From NCBI RefSeq assembly GCF_011250555.1, contig NZ_JAANMZ010000007.1, positions 51,552 through 115,551 of the forward strand: a stretch of 64,000 nt of DNA, given 5' to 3'. How positions within the stretch are numbered: position 1 is the stretch's first letter; every line of letters starts with the position of its first letter. This DNA comes from Bacillus sp. MM2020_4. Lineage in GTDB: Bacteria > Bacillota > Bacilli > Bacillales > Cytobacillaceae. The translations under genes and the position numbers were made by a program. Of this stretch, positions 15,744 to 25,791 are shown piece by piece. Below the pieces are notes generated by a model. It was given only the letters and a program-made list of their open reading frames with translations. It searched no databases and was not told the origin of the DNA.

Positions 15744-17448
15744 TCAAATATTATCTGTCTTTCTACTTGTCATGATGATAGTCCTTGCCATCGTTTCCAT
15801 TATGGTCTACCGCCAAGTTGGAACCTTGATGAAGACCAATGCGGAAAAACAGATCCAGCAAACAGCAGTAGAAGCCAACGGGAGGATGGAAACGCTTTAT
15901 AAACAAATTGACACGCTGTCAAATCAATTGGCGACGAATGGGACCGTTCAGCAGCTTATGCTTAGTTTAACAAACGGGGATACCATGGATTTTGCCAAGA
16001 AACAAGCGTTAATCAAAGTCATTAATAACTTTTATGCCTATTCAGATGGCATCTCTTCCTTTGAACTATACAGTTGTGAAGGAAAGAGAATTTATCCTTT
16101 TGATGATAAAAGATTATCCAGCCTGATCCATCAGGGTTGGATCGATTTGGCGGATGAGCAGAAGGGGCGGCTGGTTTGGGTGGGGAAGGATCCTCTCAAT
16201 GAACATTATTCCTATGCCATCAGAAGAGTTAGTTTAATAGACCAATGGTTTTCGAGCGGCGGTTACCTAGTTGTCCGGATTTCCAATAGCTTATTTGAGG
16301 TAAAGGAGAATACGGCGGAGAACGGAGAAAAGGATTACATGATGCTCCTAGACCGTGACTTAGCTCCTATAACCTCTGACTATGGGATAGATATTCAAAA
16401 TATTCTTCTTGAGGGCCAAAAGACCGTTTCGCTGCATAAAAAGGAATTCATGATTGTAAAAGAATCATCGAAAGTAACAGGCTGGACACTGGTTATCCTC
16501 AAGCCGACGAGTTTCTTAATGGAGCGCTCTTCTGCAGTACGGCCGGTAATATTCCTATCAGGGACGATTGGCTTTTTCATTTTCCTCGTTTCCTCCATTT
16601 TCCTAGCAACTATGATTACCAGACCAATTAAGAGATTAACAAGCACAATGAAGGATGCGAAAATGGATGAATTAAAGCTGCATCCGGAAAGTTCGGCTTC
16701 ACTAGAAATTATTGAACTGAACAAAACGTACAATCAAATGGTCGAGAACACCAATCATTTGATTCAAGAAGTTTATGAAAAAGAGCTGTTACGCAGTCAA
16801 ACTGAATTGAAGGCACTTCAGGCACAGATTGACCCTCATTTTCTGTACAATACCTTAAATGCCCTCTACTGGTCATTGGAGGAAAACGGAGAAGAGGACC
16901 TGGCCAAGATAGTGATTGCGATGTCAGAGCTTTTTCGCTACACCATTGGGAATAACACAAGTGGCGAGTGGGTCACACTGCTGGACGAACTCGAGCATAT
17001 TGAGCGCTATTTGCAGTTAATGAAAATGAGACTTGGTGACCGATTGGTATGGAATCTAGCGGTACCACCGGAATACCTGGATGTGAAAATTCCAAAGCTG
17101 ATTATTCAGCCCTTAGTTGAAAATGCCATCATCCATGGAATTGAGAATAATAGAAAGCAAGGATCTGTTTCTATCACTGTAGAAAAAGTGGACAACACCT
17201 CGGACCTTTTGTTTACTGTAGCGGATAATGGTCAGGGGATGGAAGCAGAAACACTCTCACGGATTCATCATGCGATTGAGCATGACGGGGAATCATCCTT
17301 TAGAGGAATGGGAATGGCCCTTACGAATGTCAATAAACGACTACGACTCTTTTATAATGGCTGCAACTTGAAGCATCTTCATCTAGATAGTGAACAAGGC
17401 AAAGGAACAACGGTAACATTTGAAATTCCAGTACAGGGGAGGCAATAA
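15694..17448 (+). CDS. YesM-type two-component sensor histidine kinase
   Basis: A 584-residue membrane kinase: first membrane helix about 17-38, extracellular sensor about 40-285, second helix about 286-308, HAMP 310-360, then the LytS/YesM-type histidine kinase domain. The phosphorylated residue is His382 in QAQIDPHFLYNTLNAL, followed by an ATPase domain with PLVENAIIHG and ADNGQGM. With the AraC-type response regulator just after it, this is the usual control pair for Bacillaceae polysaccharide-import operons; here it probably senses xylan-derived sugars. The GTG start has GGAG six bases upstream; a short ORF overlaps the start. Confidence 0.9.
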   Translation: MITILGSRLRSLNTLRNQILSVFLLVMMIVLAIVSIMVYRQVGTLMKTNAEKQIQQTAVEANGRMETLYKQIDTLSNQLATNGTVQQLMLSLTNGDTMDFAKKQALIKVINNFYAYSDGISSFELYSCEGKRIYPFDDKRLSSLIHQGWIDLADEQKGRLVWVGKDPLNEHYSYAIRRVSLIDQWFSSGGYLVVRISNSLFEVKENTAENGEKDYMMLLDRDLAPITSDYGIDIQNILLEGQKTVSLHKKEFMIVKESSKVTGWTLVILKPTSFLMERSSAVRPVIFLSGTIGFFIFLVSSIFLATMITRPIKRLTSTMKDAKMDELKLHPESSASLEIIELNKTYNQMVENTNHLIQEVYEKELLRSQTELKALQAQIDPHFLYNTLNALYWSLEENGEEDLAKIVIAMSELFRYTIGNNTSGEWVTLLDELEHIERYLQLMKMRLGDRLVWNLAVPPEYLDVKIPKLIIQPLVENAIIHGIENNRKQGSVSITVEKVDNTSDLLFTVADNGQGMEAETLSRIHHAIEHDGESSFRGMGMALTNVNKRLRLFYNGCNLKHLHLDSEQGKGTTVTFEIPVQGRQ

Positions 17449-17451
17449 CAG

Positions 17452-18243
17452 ATGACTACCAAGACGATTCTTATCGCAGATGATGAACAAATGACAAGGC
17501 GGGGATTGAAAAAAACATTGGAGCTATGGTCCGCCGACAAATATGAAATTATCAGTGCAGCGGATGGACCGGAGGCATATGAATTGTTTAGCAAACATCG
17601 GATTCACCTCTTAATCACTGACGTCTGTATGCCGGAAATGGACGGGTTAGAGCTGTTGAAAAATCTAAAGGATAAAGGATACAAGCCTGTTGTCGTGATC
17701 ATCTCCGGGTTCCCTGATTTCCAATATGCCCAGGAAGCCATTCGTCTTGGTGTCATTAATTATCTCCTGAAGCCGGTTAGTAAGCAAAAGCTGATTGAAG
17801 CAGTAGAGCAGGCCATGGAGACGGAAGCGAGCATGGAAAGGGCCGAATATATGGAAAAGGTCGCTGATAAAAAGCTGCTGCCAATCGACGGCCGGGATCA
17901 CCTTGCTAATTCCCCCATAAAAGAGGCCATTTCTTTTATTAATCACCATTTTAACAGGCAGATTAGTCTGAAAGAGGTGGCGGATTCGGTGCATTTAAAT
18001 GCCAGTTACTTCAGTGTCCTGTTTAAGGAGCAAACCCGTTTAACTTTCAGTGAATATTTGACTAGAAGAAGGCTGCAGGCAGCTAAAGTCATGTTATTAA
18101 CGACCGATTCACCAATAGAAGATATCGCGCTAAAGGTGGGGTATCAAACCGCTAAATATTTTATTAAAATATTCAAAGATTACGAGGGCATTACCCCGAG
18201 CAAATATCGTAAAACAGCTGCTCTCGATGAAATACAGACCTAA
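17452..18243 (+). CDS. YesN-type response regulator with AraC DNA-binding domain
   Basis: A 263-residue regulator. Residues 4-125 form a receiver domain with acidic residues D10/D11, the phosphorylated Asp57 in LITDVCMPEMDG, and the conserved KP pair in NYLLKPVSK. Residues about 155-255 form an AraC/XylS double helix-turn-helix (ISLKEVADSVHLNASYFSVLFKEQTRLTFSEYL and ...IEDIALKVGYQTAKYFIKIFKDYEGITPSKYR). It starts three bases after the kinase stop. It probably activates the ABC importer and xylosidase genes that follow. Confidence 0.92.
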   Translation: MTTKTILIADDEQMTRRGLKKTLELWSADKYEIISAADGPEAYELFSKHRIHLLITDVCMPEMDGLELLKNLKDKGYKPVVVIISGFPDFQYAQEAIRLGVINYLLKPVSKQKLIEAVEQAMETEASMERAEYMEKVADKKLLPIDGRDHLANSPIKEAISFINHHFNRQISLKEVADSVHLNASYFSVLFKEQTRLTFSEYLTRRRLQAAKVMLLTTDSPIEDIALKVGYQTAKYFIKIFKDYEGITPSKYRKTAALDEIQT

Positions 18244-18261
18244 AAATAGTGGTATTTTCCC

Positions 18262-18290
18262 CAATCGCGGTTACCTTACCGCGATTTTTA
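18262..18290 (+). terminator. Stem-loop between the two-component genes and the importer operon
   Basis: AATCGCGG (18263) pairs with CCGCGATT (18279), followed by TTTA. It separates regulator genes from the transport genes. Confidence 0.65.
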
Positions 18291-18310
18291 CTAGGTGCTA
18301 AAATTTAGTT

Positions 18311-18324
18311 TGTAAGCGATATCA
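18311..18324 (+). promoter_or_regulatory. Candidate cre (CcpA) site upstream of the sugar importer
   Basis: TGTAAGCGATATCA fits the cre consensus TGWAARCGYTWNCW with one mismatch. It lies 20 bp before the binding-protein gene, where CcpA would act as a roadblock. Confidence 0.5.
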
Positions 18325-18344
18325 AAATAATTGGGGGTTGTAAA

Positions 18345-19655
18345 ATGTTTAGGAAGGCGCATACATTACTGCTTGTACTTGCATTACTTTTGACAGCTGG
18401 TCTTGCTGGCTGCAACAGTTCTGACAAGGCGAACGGTGATAACAGTTCCAAAAAGACGATTAAATTTATGCATCTATGGCCTGCAGGAAGCTCTAAACAG
18501 CAAAACATGATTGTAACAGATATCATCAAGCAATATGAGGCGGAACATAAGGGTGTAAAAGTGGAAGTAGAAGTTCTTGAAAATGAACAATACAAAAACA
18601 AGATGAAGGTTCTTTCTTCCTCAAACGAGCTTCCTGATGTTGGTTTTACATGGGCAGCGGGGTATATGACTCCATTTGTAAAAGGAAAGCTTTTCGCACC
18701 ACTTGATGATGTATTGCAGGACGGCTTGAAGGATTCTTTTGTTAGTGGAACGACAGAAGCTTATGCGATAGACGGAAAAACTTATGGTCTTCCACTTGAA
18801 TTAAACATTGCTCCAATTTACTACAATAAAGAAATTTTTAAAAAGTATAATCTTGAAGTACCAAAAACATACAGTGAATTCACCAATGTTGTCAAAACAC
18901 TAGCCAGTAACGGAGTTGCCCCAATCGCACTGGGGAATAAGGATCGTTGGACAGGATCCCTTTGGTATATGTACCTTGCGGATCGGATTGGCGGCGCAGA
19001 TGTATTAAACAAAGCTATCGATCGTACGGGTTCATTTGAGGATCCGGCTCTTGTGACAGCAGCTGAAGAAATTCAAAAGCTTGTCAATGAAAATGGATTT
19101 AACAAAGGTTTTAACGGACTTTCAAATGACGAAGGAAAATCAGAATTCTTAAATGGAAAAGCAGCGATGTACCTAATGGGAACATGGGAACTGCCAAACT
19201 TTACGACCAATGAAGAAATCCCGCAGGAATTCCGGGACAGTGTAGGGTTCTTTAAGTTCCCAACCGTTGAAGGCGGCAAGGGGAACATCGACAGCTGGGT
19301 AGGCGGACCGGGAGTGGGCTTATTCGTTTCCGAAAATTCTAAGGTGAAGCCAGAGGCGAAGGAATTTGTGAAGTTCTTTGTCGAAAAATGGGGTCAGCAA
19401 TCTGTTGAAAAAGCAGGGGTTATTCCGGCCACTAAAGTGGATACCGCAAAGGTAAAATTACCACAGCTTTATATTGATGTATTAAGCGAGTTAAATAAAG
19501 CAAGCAATTTAACATTATTTGCCGATGTGCAAATGAGCGCATCTGTTGCTGAAACACACTTGAACCTTATTCAATCTTTGTTTGGGAACGAGGTAAAGCC
19601 AAAGGATTTTGCTAAGCAGCATGAAGAAGCATTAAAAGCAGATGAAGGAAAGTAA
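18345..19655 (+). CDS. Sugar (probably xylo-oligosaccharide) ABC substrate-binding lipoprotein
   Basis: A 436-residue family-1 extracellular binding protein. The signal ends with LAGC (lipidated Cys23). The mature part has the family pattern IKFMHLWPAGSSKQQN, LPDVGFTWAAGYMTPFV and the long MYLMGTWELPNF / DSWVGGPGVG regions. It delivers an oligosaccharide to the two permeases encoded next. Substrate assignment rests on the GH43 xylosidase at the end of the operon and the xyl genes beyond. A stem-loop follows the gene. No dedicated ATPase is in the cluster, so a shared MsmX-type ATPase is likely. Confidence 0.88.
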   Translation: MFRKAHTLLLVLALLLTAGLAGCNSSDKANGDNSSKKTIKFMHLWPAGSSKQQNMIVTDIIKQYEAEHKGVKVEVEVLENEQYKNKMKVLSSSNELPDVGFTWAAGYMTPFVKGKLFAPLDDVLQDGLKDSFVSGTTEAYAIDGKTYGLPLELNIAPIYYNKEIFKKYNLEVPKTYSEFTNVVKTLASNGVAPIALGNKDRWTGSLWYMYLADRIGGADVLNKAIDRTGSFEDPALVTAAEEIQKLVNENGFNKGFNGLSNDEGKSEFLNGKAAMYLMGTWELPNFTTNEEIPQEFRDSVGFFKFPTVEGGKGNIDSWVGGPGVGLFVSENSKVKPEAKEFVKFFVEKWGQQSVEKAGVIPATKVDTAKVKLPQLYIDVLSELNKASNLTLFADVQMSASVAETHLNLIQSLFGNEVKPKDFAKQHEEALKADEGK

Positions 19656-19667
19656 GCTGCGTATCTT

Positions 19668-19709
19668 AAGAATAGGACATATCTCATTTGCTGGTATGTC
19701 CTTATTCTT
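19668..19709 (+). terminator. Stem-loop between binding-protein and permease genes
   Basis: AAGAATAGGACATA (19668-19681) pairs with TATGTCCTTATTCTT (19695-19709) with one bulged base. Partial termination or 3'-end protection here would give more binding protein than permease. Confidence 0.65.
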
Positions 19710-19732
19710 TCATATACAGGGAGTTGAAAGAA

Positions 19733-20608
19733 ATGAATAAAGTGATGTCTAATAAAAAAATCATTGCCCTCTATATTACACCAGCTCTTTTTCTACTCGT
19801 TGCCTTGATTTATATTCCAATCGTGCAAACAGGTTATTTTGGGTTAATGAAATGGAATGGAATTGGCGAGATGGAATTTATCGGCCTAAAAAATTATACC
19901 CATCTCATTCAGGATTCCTTGTTTTGGAAGAGTGCCTACCACTCCTTTTTGCTGGCCGTTTTTTCCACACTCAGCTTAATCGGTTATCTATTTATTTCAA
20001 TTTTATTGGCGGGCAAAATTAAAGGAGCCGATTTGCTTAGAAAAATCTATCTTATTCCGATGCTGCTGGCATCCGTGGCCATTGCCCAGCTTTGGCTGAA
20101 AATCTATCATCCTACTAATGGTATTTTAAATAATATTCTTGTTTCCTTTGGAGTTGAAAATCCACCGGCATGGCTGGCAGAACCTAAAATCGCCTTGTAT
20201 GCGATTATCATTCCAATTATCTGGCAGTATGCGGGCTTTTATATTTTGATTTATTATGCGGCATTGAAAAACATCCCGGAATCGCTCATTGAAGCAGCAA
20301 AAATCGATGGGGCCACCCCCATTCAAATTGCGCTAAAAATCAAGCTTCCGTTAATCATGAATGTCATCAAAGTTACGATTGTCCTGGCGGTTGTCGGCTC
20401 GTTAAAATACTTTGATTTAATATACGTCATGACCGATGGGGGCCCGAACAATTCAAGTGAAGTGATGGCCTCCTATATGTACCATAAAGCATTTAAAGGC
20501 TTTGACTTCGGCTACGGAAGTGCAATTGGTTTCTTCCTATTAGTGATCTGTTTAGTCATTACCTATTTGATCCGCAAACTTACCGTTCAGAACGATGATA
20601 TCTATTAA
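19733..20608 (+). CDS. Sugar ABC transporter permease, MalF-like
   Basis: A 291-residue inner-membrane permease with six predicted helices and the EAA loop IEAAKIDGATPIQIALKIKLP that docks the ATPase. The start at 19733 follows AGGGAG; the frame is open to 19688, but that part overlaps the stem-loop and is not protein-like. It pairs with the next gene to form the membrane channel of the oligosaccharide importer. Confidence 0.9.
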   Translation: MNKVMSNKKIIALYITPALFLLVALIYIPIVQTGYFGLMKWNGIGEMEFIGLKNYTHLIQDSLFWKSAYHSFLLAVFSTLSLIGYLFISILLAGKIKGADLLRKIYLIPMLLASVAIAQLWLKIYHPTNGILNNILVSFGVENPPAWLAEPKIALYAIIIPIIWQYAGFYILIYYAALKNIPESLIEAAKIDGATPIQIALKIKLPLIMNVIKVTIVLAVVGSLKYFDLIYVMTDGGPNNSSEVMASYMYHKAFKGFDFGYGSAIGFFLLVICLVITYLIRKLTVQNDDIY

Positions 20609-20623
20609 GGGAGGAGGATTTAG

Positions 20624-21523
20624 ATGAATACCGTCAAAGCAACGGAGTCCACGCTAATCGCCAGCAAGCAGAAAATAAATCATGGGAAGAACTCCTTTCT
20701 AAATCGGACGGCCCTCGGAATCATGTATGTCTTTCTGATTATTGTGGCAGTCTTTCAAATCTTTCCGATTGTCTGGTTATTTCTCTTTTCACTGAAAAAT
20801 AATCAAGAGGTCTTCAATATGTCGCCTTTTTCCTTACCTGAAAGTCCAAAATGGGAAAATTACCAAAAGGTTTGGACAGAAGGAAATATCAGCCAGTACT
20901 TTCTCAATAGTGTCACTTATACGGTCGCAGCGGTTGTCTTGACGGTCGTGTTGGCCAGCATGGTGACTTTTGCAATTACGAGAATGAACTGGAAGGGCAG
21001 CAAACTGGTTTTAGGTCTATTCATGGTGGGATTAATGATTCCGGTCCATTCAACCTTAATTCCGTTATTCAATACCTTCACAAAAGTGAACCTGATTGAT
21101 AACCCGTTATCCATTATTTTGGCTTATACGGCTTTTAACTTGCCGATCACGATTATGATTCTACTTGGATTTTACGAGGCATTACCAAGAGAGGTGGAAG
21201 AAGCGGCCGTAATGGACGGTGCTTCCATTAATCATATCTTTTTCCGGATTACCTTACCAATGACCGCTCCAGTAATGGCGACGGCGGCTATTATCAACAT
21301 GATTTACAACTGGAATGAGTTTGTCTTTGTCAACACGTTCATTAGTTCAGATCACTTCAAAACACTGACAGTCGGAATTCAAAACTTTATTGGTCAATAT
21401 ACGACCGACTGGGGGGCAATTGGTGCGACGCTAGTTATCAGTATCCTGCCAATCCTGATTGCCTTCTTTATTTTAAGCAATCGAATTGTAGAAGGGCTTG
21501 CTTCGGGATCTGTCAAAGGGTAA
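20624..21523 (+). CDS. Sugar ABC transporter permease, MalG-like
   Basis: A 299-residue permease with six helices and the EAA loop VEEAAVMDGASINHIFFRITLP. Its longer soluble N-terminus and C-terminal ending VEGLASGSVKG are typical of MalG-type subunits. It follows the MalF-like gene by 15 bp with GGGAGGAGG as ribosome site. Confidence 0.92.
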   Translation: MNTVKATESTLIASKQKINHGKNSFLNRTALGIMYVFLIIVAVFQIFPIVWLFLFSLKNNQEVFNMSPFSLPESPKWENYQKVWTEGNISQYFLNSVTYTVAAVVLTVVLASMVTFAITRMNWKGSKLVLGLFMVGLMIPVHSTLIPLFNTFTKVNLIDNPLSIILAYTAFNLPITIMILLGFYEALPREVEEAAVMDGASINHIFFRITLPMTAPVMATAAIINMIYNWNEFVFVNTFISSDHFKTLTVGIQNFIGQYTTDWGAIGATLVISILPILIAFFILSNRIVEGLASGSVKG

Positions 21524-21545
21524 ATGTTCAAGGGGAGTGGATCAA

Positions 21546-22211
21546 ATGCTAACCGGAAAAACAATGGGGAAACTATTTATAGTTTGTGAGTGGATGATGA
21601 AACTAGCCTATCTGAATCTTTTATGGTTCCTCTTTTCCATAGCAGGATTCCTTTTTTTTGGAATCATGCCTGCGACTGTGGCTCTTTTTACAATCATAAG
21701 AAAATGGCTAATGAAAGAAACAGATGTACCGGTTTGGCAAACCTTTCTTACGGCATATCGCAAGGAATTCAAACGAGCAAATGGTTTGGGAATATGTCTT
21801 GCCATAAGCGGAGTATTTCTTGCCAGTGATTTTCTGTTTTTAAGAATGGTGGATGGAGCACTACAGCTAGCATTATTAGCACCATTACTGATTATTACAA
21901 TGGGTTATATCATCATCGTTTTGTATATCTTTCCAGTCTATGTTCATTATGAAGGTACCTTAATGGAGTATCTAAAAAATGCTTTCTTCATTGGAGTTCT
22001 TAACTTTCATATCACCTTGCTGCTTCTAGCGGGATTGGGAGCCATTCTGTTCTTGATGCTGTATCAGCCGGGTATGATCCCATTTTTTGGGGGTGCATCG
22101 ATGGCATGGATATTCATGATTGGCGGAAATTATTGCTTTAAGCGGATTTCCTATAAAAAAGCGAGTCTACTAGGTGGATGTATGGATTCAAGTAAACAAA
22201 TAGCTGAATGA
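21546..22211 (+). CDS. YesL-like membrane protein (DUF624)
   Basis: A 221-residue protein with about five hydrophobic segments and the DUF624 pattern (N-terminal CEWMMKLAYLNLLWFLFSIAGF, then FFGIMPATVALFTIIRKW). YesL-like genes accompany YesMN-controlled oligosaccharide ABC operons; their function is unknown, perhaps helping assembly or regulation of the importer. ATG at 21546 is chosen for its AGGGGAG site; the open frame reaches into the end of the permease gene. Confidence 0.85.
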   Translation: MLTGKTMGKLFIVCEWMMKLAYLNLLWFLFSIAGFLFFGIMPATVALFTIIRKWLMKETDVPVWQTFLTAYRKEFKRANGLGICLAISGVFLASDFLFLRMVDGALQLALLAPLLIITMGYIIIVLYIFPVYVHYEGTLMEYLKNAFFIGVLNFHITLLLLAGLGAILFLMLYQPGMIPFFGGASMAWIFMIGGNYCFKRISYKKASLLGGCMDSSKQIAE

Positions 22212-22230
22212 ACGGACGGGAGTGTGAAAA

Positions 22231-23838
22231 ATGGCTTTTATTCAAAATCCAATATTAACAGGATTTAATCCAGATCCAAGTATTTGCCGTGCAGGAGAAG
22301 ATTATTATATTGCCGTCTCCACATTTGAATGGTTTCCAGGAGTAGGTATTTACCATTCAAAGGATTTGGAAAACTGGCGTTTAGCAGCAAGGCCGCTTAA
22401 CAGGTTAAGCCAGTTGAATATGATGGGAAATCCTGATTCGGGCGGGATTTGGGCACCGGCCTTGTCTTATCGTAATGGGCAGTTTTGGCTGATCTATACG
22501 GATGTAAAGGTAGTGGAAGGTCAATGGAAGGACTGTCACAATTACCTAACTACCTGTGAATCGATTGATGGCGAGTGGTCAGATCCGATTTATTTAAATA
22601 GTTCTGGCTTTGATCCTTCCCTATTCCACGATGATGATGGAAAAAAATACTTAGTTAATATGTACTGGGATCACCGGGTAGGTCATCATAATTTTTACGG
22701 AATTGCCCTTCAGGAATATAGTGTTGAAGAACAAAAGCTGGTGGGTAAGGCTGAAATCATCTTTAAGGGAACAGATAGTAGGCTGACAGAGGCGCCTCAT
22801 TTATATAAAATGCATGGCTACTACTACCTCCTAACGGCGGAGGGCGGTACAAAATTTGATCATCAAGCAACGATTGCACGTTCCACCCAGCTAATGGGCC
22901 CATATGAGGTGCATCCGGAGAACCCTTTGATTACTTCATTCCCGTACCCAAGAAATCTACTTCAGAAGGCGGGCCATGCTTCCATTGTCCACACGCATAC
23001 GGACGAGTGGTTCCTTGTTCATTTGACTGGAAGGCCTCTACCAAAAGAAGGTCAGCCGTTATTAGATCCTCGCGGATATTGTCCGCTTGGGAGGGAAACG
23101 GCCATCCAGCGGCTGGAATGGAAAGACAATTGGCCCTATGTGGTAGGGGGCAATCAGCCTGCGGTTGAGATTGAAGGTCCTAAACTGGAGGAGGTCCGGT
23201 GGGAAAAGGATTTTCCGGAAAAGGATGATTTTGATACGACTAGCCTAAACCTTCATTTTCAAAATTTGCGGATACCATTGGGAGAGGATATTGTTTCATT
23301 GAAAGATCGTCCTGGACACCTGCGCTTGTACGGGAAAGAGTCCCTAACATCAAAATTCACGCAGGCTTTTGTGGCAAGGCGATGGCAACACTTTCACTTT
23401 ACCGCAGAGACCAGGGTCGCCTTTCATCCTGAAACCTTCCAGCAATCGGCAGGACTGGTAAATTACTATAACACACAGAACTGGACCGCATGTCAAATCT
23501 CTTGGAACGAACACAAAGGTAGAATACTAGAACTTGTGACCTGTGATAACTTTACTTTCGCCCAACCCTTACAAGGGGAGGAGATTGTGATTCCTGATGG
23601 GGTTGAATATGTGTACCTTCGTGTTGAAGTAAAAACGAATGTGTATCACTATTCCTACTCATTTGATGGTGAAAGTTGGAATGGTATCCCCGTAACATTC
23701 CAATCCTATAAGTTATCGGACGACTATATTCAAGGCGGTGGCTTCTTTACCGGTGCCTTTGTCGGAATCCAGTGCCAGGATACATCGGGACAAAGACGGC
23801 ACGCTGACTTTGATTACTTTATCTATAAAAGCGAATAA
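22231..23838 (+). CDS. xynB: GH43 beta-xylosidase (XynB-type)
   Basis: A 535-residue cytoplasmic glycosidase (no signal peptide) that cuts xylose from xylo-oligosaccharides with inversion. The five-bladed propeller domain has its three acids at Asp15 (NPDPS), Asp128 ([12 protein letters not shown]) and Glu187 (LTEAPH), the same positions as in well-studied Geobacillus XynB3. The C-terminal part, from about residue 330, is the beta-sandwich that closes the active site. Last gene of the importer operon and followed by a strong terminator. Side activity on arabinosides is common in this family. Confidence 0.95.
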   Translation: MAFIQNPILTGFNPDPSICRAGEDYYIAVSTFEWFPGVGIYHSKDLENWRLAARPLNRLSQLNMMGNPDSGGIWAPALSYRNGQFWLIYTDVKVVEGQWKDCHNYLTTCESIDGEWSDPIYLNSSGFDPSLFHDDDGKKYLVNMYWDHRVGHHNFYGIALQEYSVEEQKLVGKAEIIFKGTDSRLTEAPHLYKMHGYYYLLTAEGGTKFDHQATIARSTQLMGPYEVHPENPLITSFPYPRNLLQKAGHASIVHTHTDEWFLVHLTGRPLPKEGQPLLDPRGYCPLGRETAIQRLEWKDNWPYVVGGNQPAVEIEGPKLEEVRWEKDFPEKDDFDTTSLNLHFQNLRIPLGEDIVSLKDRPGHLRLYGKESLTSKFTQAFVARRWQHFHFTAETRVAFHPETFQQSAGLVNYYNTQNWTACQISWNEHKGRILELVTCDNFTFAQPLQGEEIVIPDGVEYVYLRVEVKTNVYHYSYSFDGESWNGIPVTFQSYKLSDDYIQGGGFFTGAFVGIQCQDTSGQRRHADFDYFIYKSE

Positions 23839-23843
23839 ATACT

Positions 23844-23889
23844 AGTGGAGTCGCCTAAGCTATCCCAGCTTGGCGGCTCCACTTTTTTT
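23844..23889 (+). terminator. Intrinsic terminator after xynB
   Basis: A long stem (AGTGGAGTCGCC with inner TAAGCT, pairing with AGCTTGGCGGCTCCACT) followed by seven T. Confidence 0.9.
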
Positions 23890-24017
23890 CCTGGGCTTTT
23901 TTACCCGATACCTTAAATTTTGCCGAAGAATGCTAGAATCGATCCCATTTCTTTTTCCATAATTCACTAAAAGATAGCAAAAATCAGCGGGAATATTTGC
24001 AAATTTCCGAATTGATG

Positions 24018-24046
24018 TTTACTAAATTGGAAAAAAACTGTAGTAT
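24018..24046 (+). promoter_or_regulatory. Possible promoter of the amino-acid ABC operon
   Basis: TTTACT (24018), 17-bp spacer, TAGTAT (24041). Both hexamers are imperfect. The rest of 23890-24156 is AT-rich with no gene; no clear TnrA/GlnR box was found. Confidence 0.35.
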
Positions 24047-24156
24047 GTCAATATACCTGTAGTTATTTGTCAATTCTTAAAAGTTAAAATTCTAAAAAAA
24101 GTGGCAATATGACAGGCGTCGTACATAGGAAATGAACAACAGGGAGGAGGATTGGT

Positions 24157-24885
24157 GTGATTCGGTTTGATTCGGTCAATAAATATTATGGGGACTTTCA
24201 TGTTCTCAAAGATATTAATCTAGAGATTAATAAAGGAGAAGTTGTCGTTGTTATTGGGCCTTCAGGGTCGGGGAAAAGTACGCTGCTTCGCTGTATTAAT
24301 CAGCTGGAAACCATCTCTGGCGGAGAATTAACTGTTAACGGGTTTAAGGTAAATGACAAAAAGGCGAATATTAATGAGTTAAGACGAAATATCGGGATGG
24401 TATTTCAGCATTTTTACCTATATCCGCATAAAACCGTTCTTGAAAACATTACGATTGCACCCATGATGGTTGTAAAACAATCGAAGGCGGAAGCGGAGAA
24501 AGTGGCTAGGTATTATCTTGAAAAAGTAGGGATACCGGAAAAGGCAGATGTTTATCCATCCCAGTTATCAGGAGGCCAGCAACAAAGGGTAGCGATTGCA
24601 AGAGGACTTGCGATGAAGCCAGAAATTATGCTGTTTGATGAGCCCACTTCGGCACTTGACCCGGAAATGATTGGTGAAGTGCTGGATGTTATGAAAACAC
24701 TGGCAAAAGAGGGGATGACGATGGTCGTCGTTACCCATGAAATGGGATTTGCGAAAGAAGTAGCCGATCGTATCATATTCATGGACCACGGGCAAATTCT
24801 TGAACAGGGGAAACCGGCTGATTTTTACGCGAATCCAAAAGAAGAAAGAGCGCGTCTATTTCTCAGTCGTATATTAAATCATTAA
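24157..24885 (+). CDS. glnQ: Polar amino-acid ABC transporter ATPase, GlnQ-like
   Basis: A 242-residue ATPase with Walker [10 protein letters not shown], signature [16 protein letters not shown], Walker [13 protein letters not shown] and H-loop VVVTHEM. Sequence and gene order (ATPase, binding protein, two permeases) match the glutamine importer glnQHMP of B. subtilis. Start is GTG at 24157 after GGGAGGAGG. The substrate could equally be glutamate or another polar amino acid. Confidence 0.85.
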   Translation: MIRFDSVNKYYGDFHVLKDINLEINKGEVVVVIGPSGSGKSTLLRCINQLETISGGELTVNGFKVNDKKANINELRRNIGMVFQHFYLYPHKTVLENITIAPMMVVKQSKAEAEKVARYYLEKVGIPEKADVYPSQLSGGQQQRVAIARGLAMKPEIMLFDEPTSALDPEMIGEVLDVMKTLAKEGMTMVVVTHEMGFAKEVADRIIFMDHGQILEQGKPADFYANPKEERARLFLSRILNH

Positions 24886-24902
24886 ACTTTAGGGGGATTT
24901 CT

Positions 24903-25721
24903 ATGTTTAAAAGTAAAACAAGTAAGATTGCGGGCGTTCTTTTATTATCGGCTTCCATGCTGCTTTCAGCGTGTGGTAAAGGGGATGAAAAAGAAGCAAA
25001 TGGGACAGCAGCCAAAAATGCGTTAGAGCAAATTAAAGAGGATGGCAAAATTGTGATCGGAGTAAAATATGATACTCGATTATTTGGACTTAAGAATCCA
25101 TCTTCCGGCGAAGTAGAAGGTTTTGATATTGATATTTCCAAAGAGTTGGCTAAGGATATTCTTGGGGATGAGAAAAAGGTAGAGTTTAAAGAGGTTACAT
25201 CTAAAACACGAATCCCGATGTTAAACAATGGCGATATTGATGCAATCGTTGCCACCATGACGATTTCCGAAGAGCGTAAAAAAGAGGTTGATTTCTCGGA
25301 TGTCTACTTTGATGCTGGACAATCACTACTTGTCAAAAAGGGCAGCCCGATCAAAGGACTTGATGATTTGAAAAAGGGTACCAAGGTTCTTGCCGTTAAA
25401 GGCTCAACATCTGCCATCAATATTCGTGAAAAAGCTCCAGAGACAACTGTATTAGAATTTGAAAACTATACAGAGGCCTTTACAGCATTGAAATCCGGTC
25501 AAGGAGATGCCTTAACAACGGATGATTCCATTCTTTATGGAATGGTTGACCAAGATGCAAACTATCAGCTAGTCGGTGGAACTTTTACAGAAGAGCCATA
25601 CGGAATTGCTGTTAAAAAAGGAAACAAAGAATTAGTTGATGCGATCAATAGCGCCCTAAAGAAGATGAAAGATAACGGAAAGTACGACGAAATTCACAAA
25701 AAATGGATCAAGTCCAACTAA
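24903..25721 (+). CDS. glnH: Polar amino-acid (glutamine/glutamate) binding lipoprotein, GlnH-like
   Basis: A 272-residue family-3 binding protein. The lipobox LSAC gives an N-terminal lipid anchor. Family features are GKIVIGVKYDTRLFG, GFDIDISKELA, the ligand-carboxylate arginine in SKTRIPML, and the DAIVATMTISEERKKEVDFS block. It feeds the two permeases that follow. A GC-rich stem-loop separates it from them, which may raise its level relative to the membrane parts. Confidence 0.85.
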   Translation: MFKSKTSKIAGVLLLSASMLLSACGKGDEKEANGTAAKNALEQIKEDGKIVIGVKYDTRLFGLKNPSSGEVEGFDIDISKELAKDILGDEKKVEFKEVTSKTRIPMLNNGDIDAIVATMTISEERKKEVDFSDVYFDAGQSLLVKKGSPIKGLDDLKKGTKVLAVKGSTSAINIREKAPETTVLEFENYTEAFTALKSGQGDALTTDDSILYGMVDQDANYQLVGGTFTEEPYGIAVKKGNKELVDAINSALKKMKDNGKYDEIHKKWIKSN

Positions 25722-25732
25722 CATCTTCTGAA

Positions 25733-25761
25733 TCAGGATGGGCCCATCATGCCCATCCTGA
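25733..25761 (+). terminator. Stem-loop after the amino-acid binding-protein gene
   Basis: TCAGGATGGG pairs with CCCATCCTGA around a short loop, with only ACTACTTTTC after it. It is probably a partial terminator or stabilising hairpin within the operon. Confidence 0.6.
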
Positions 25762-25791
25762 CTACTTTTCAAGAAAAGGAGGGAGATCTAT

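Noticed and set aside
24060..24156. TnrA/GlnR box ahead of the glutamine-type importer
   Set aside because: No TGTNA-N7-TNACA match was found on either strand, although the homologous operon in B. subtilis is under TnrA control.
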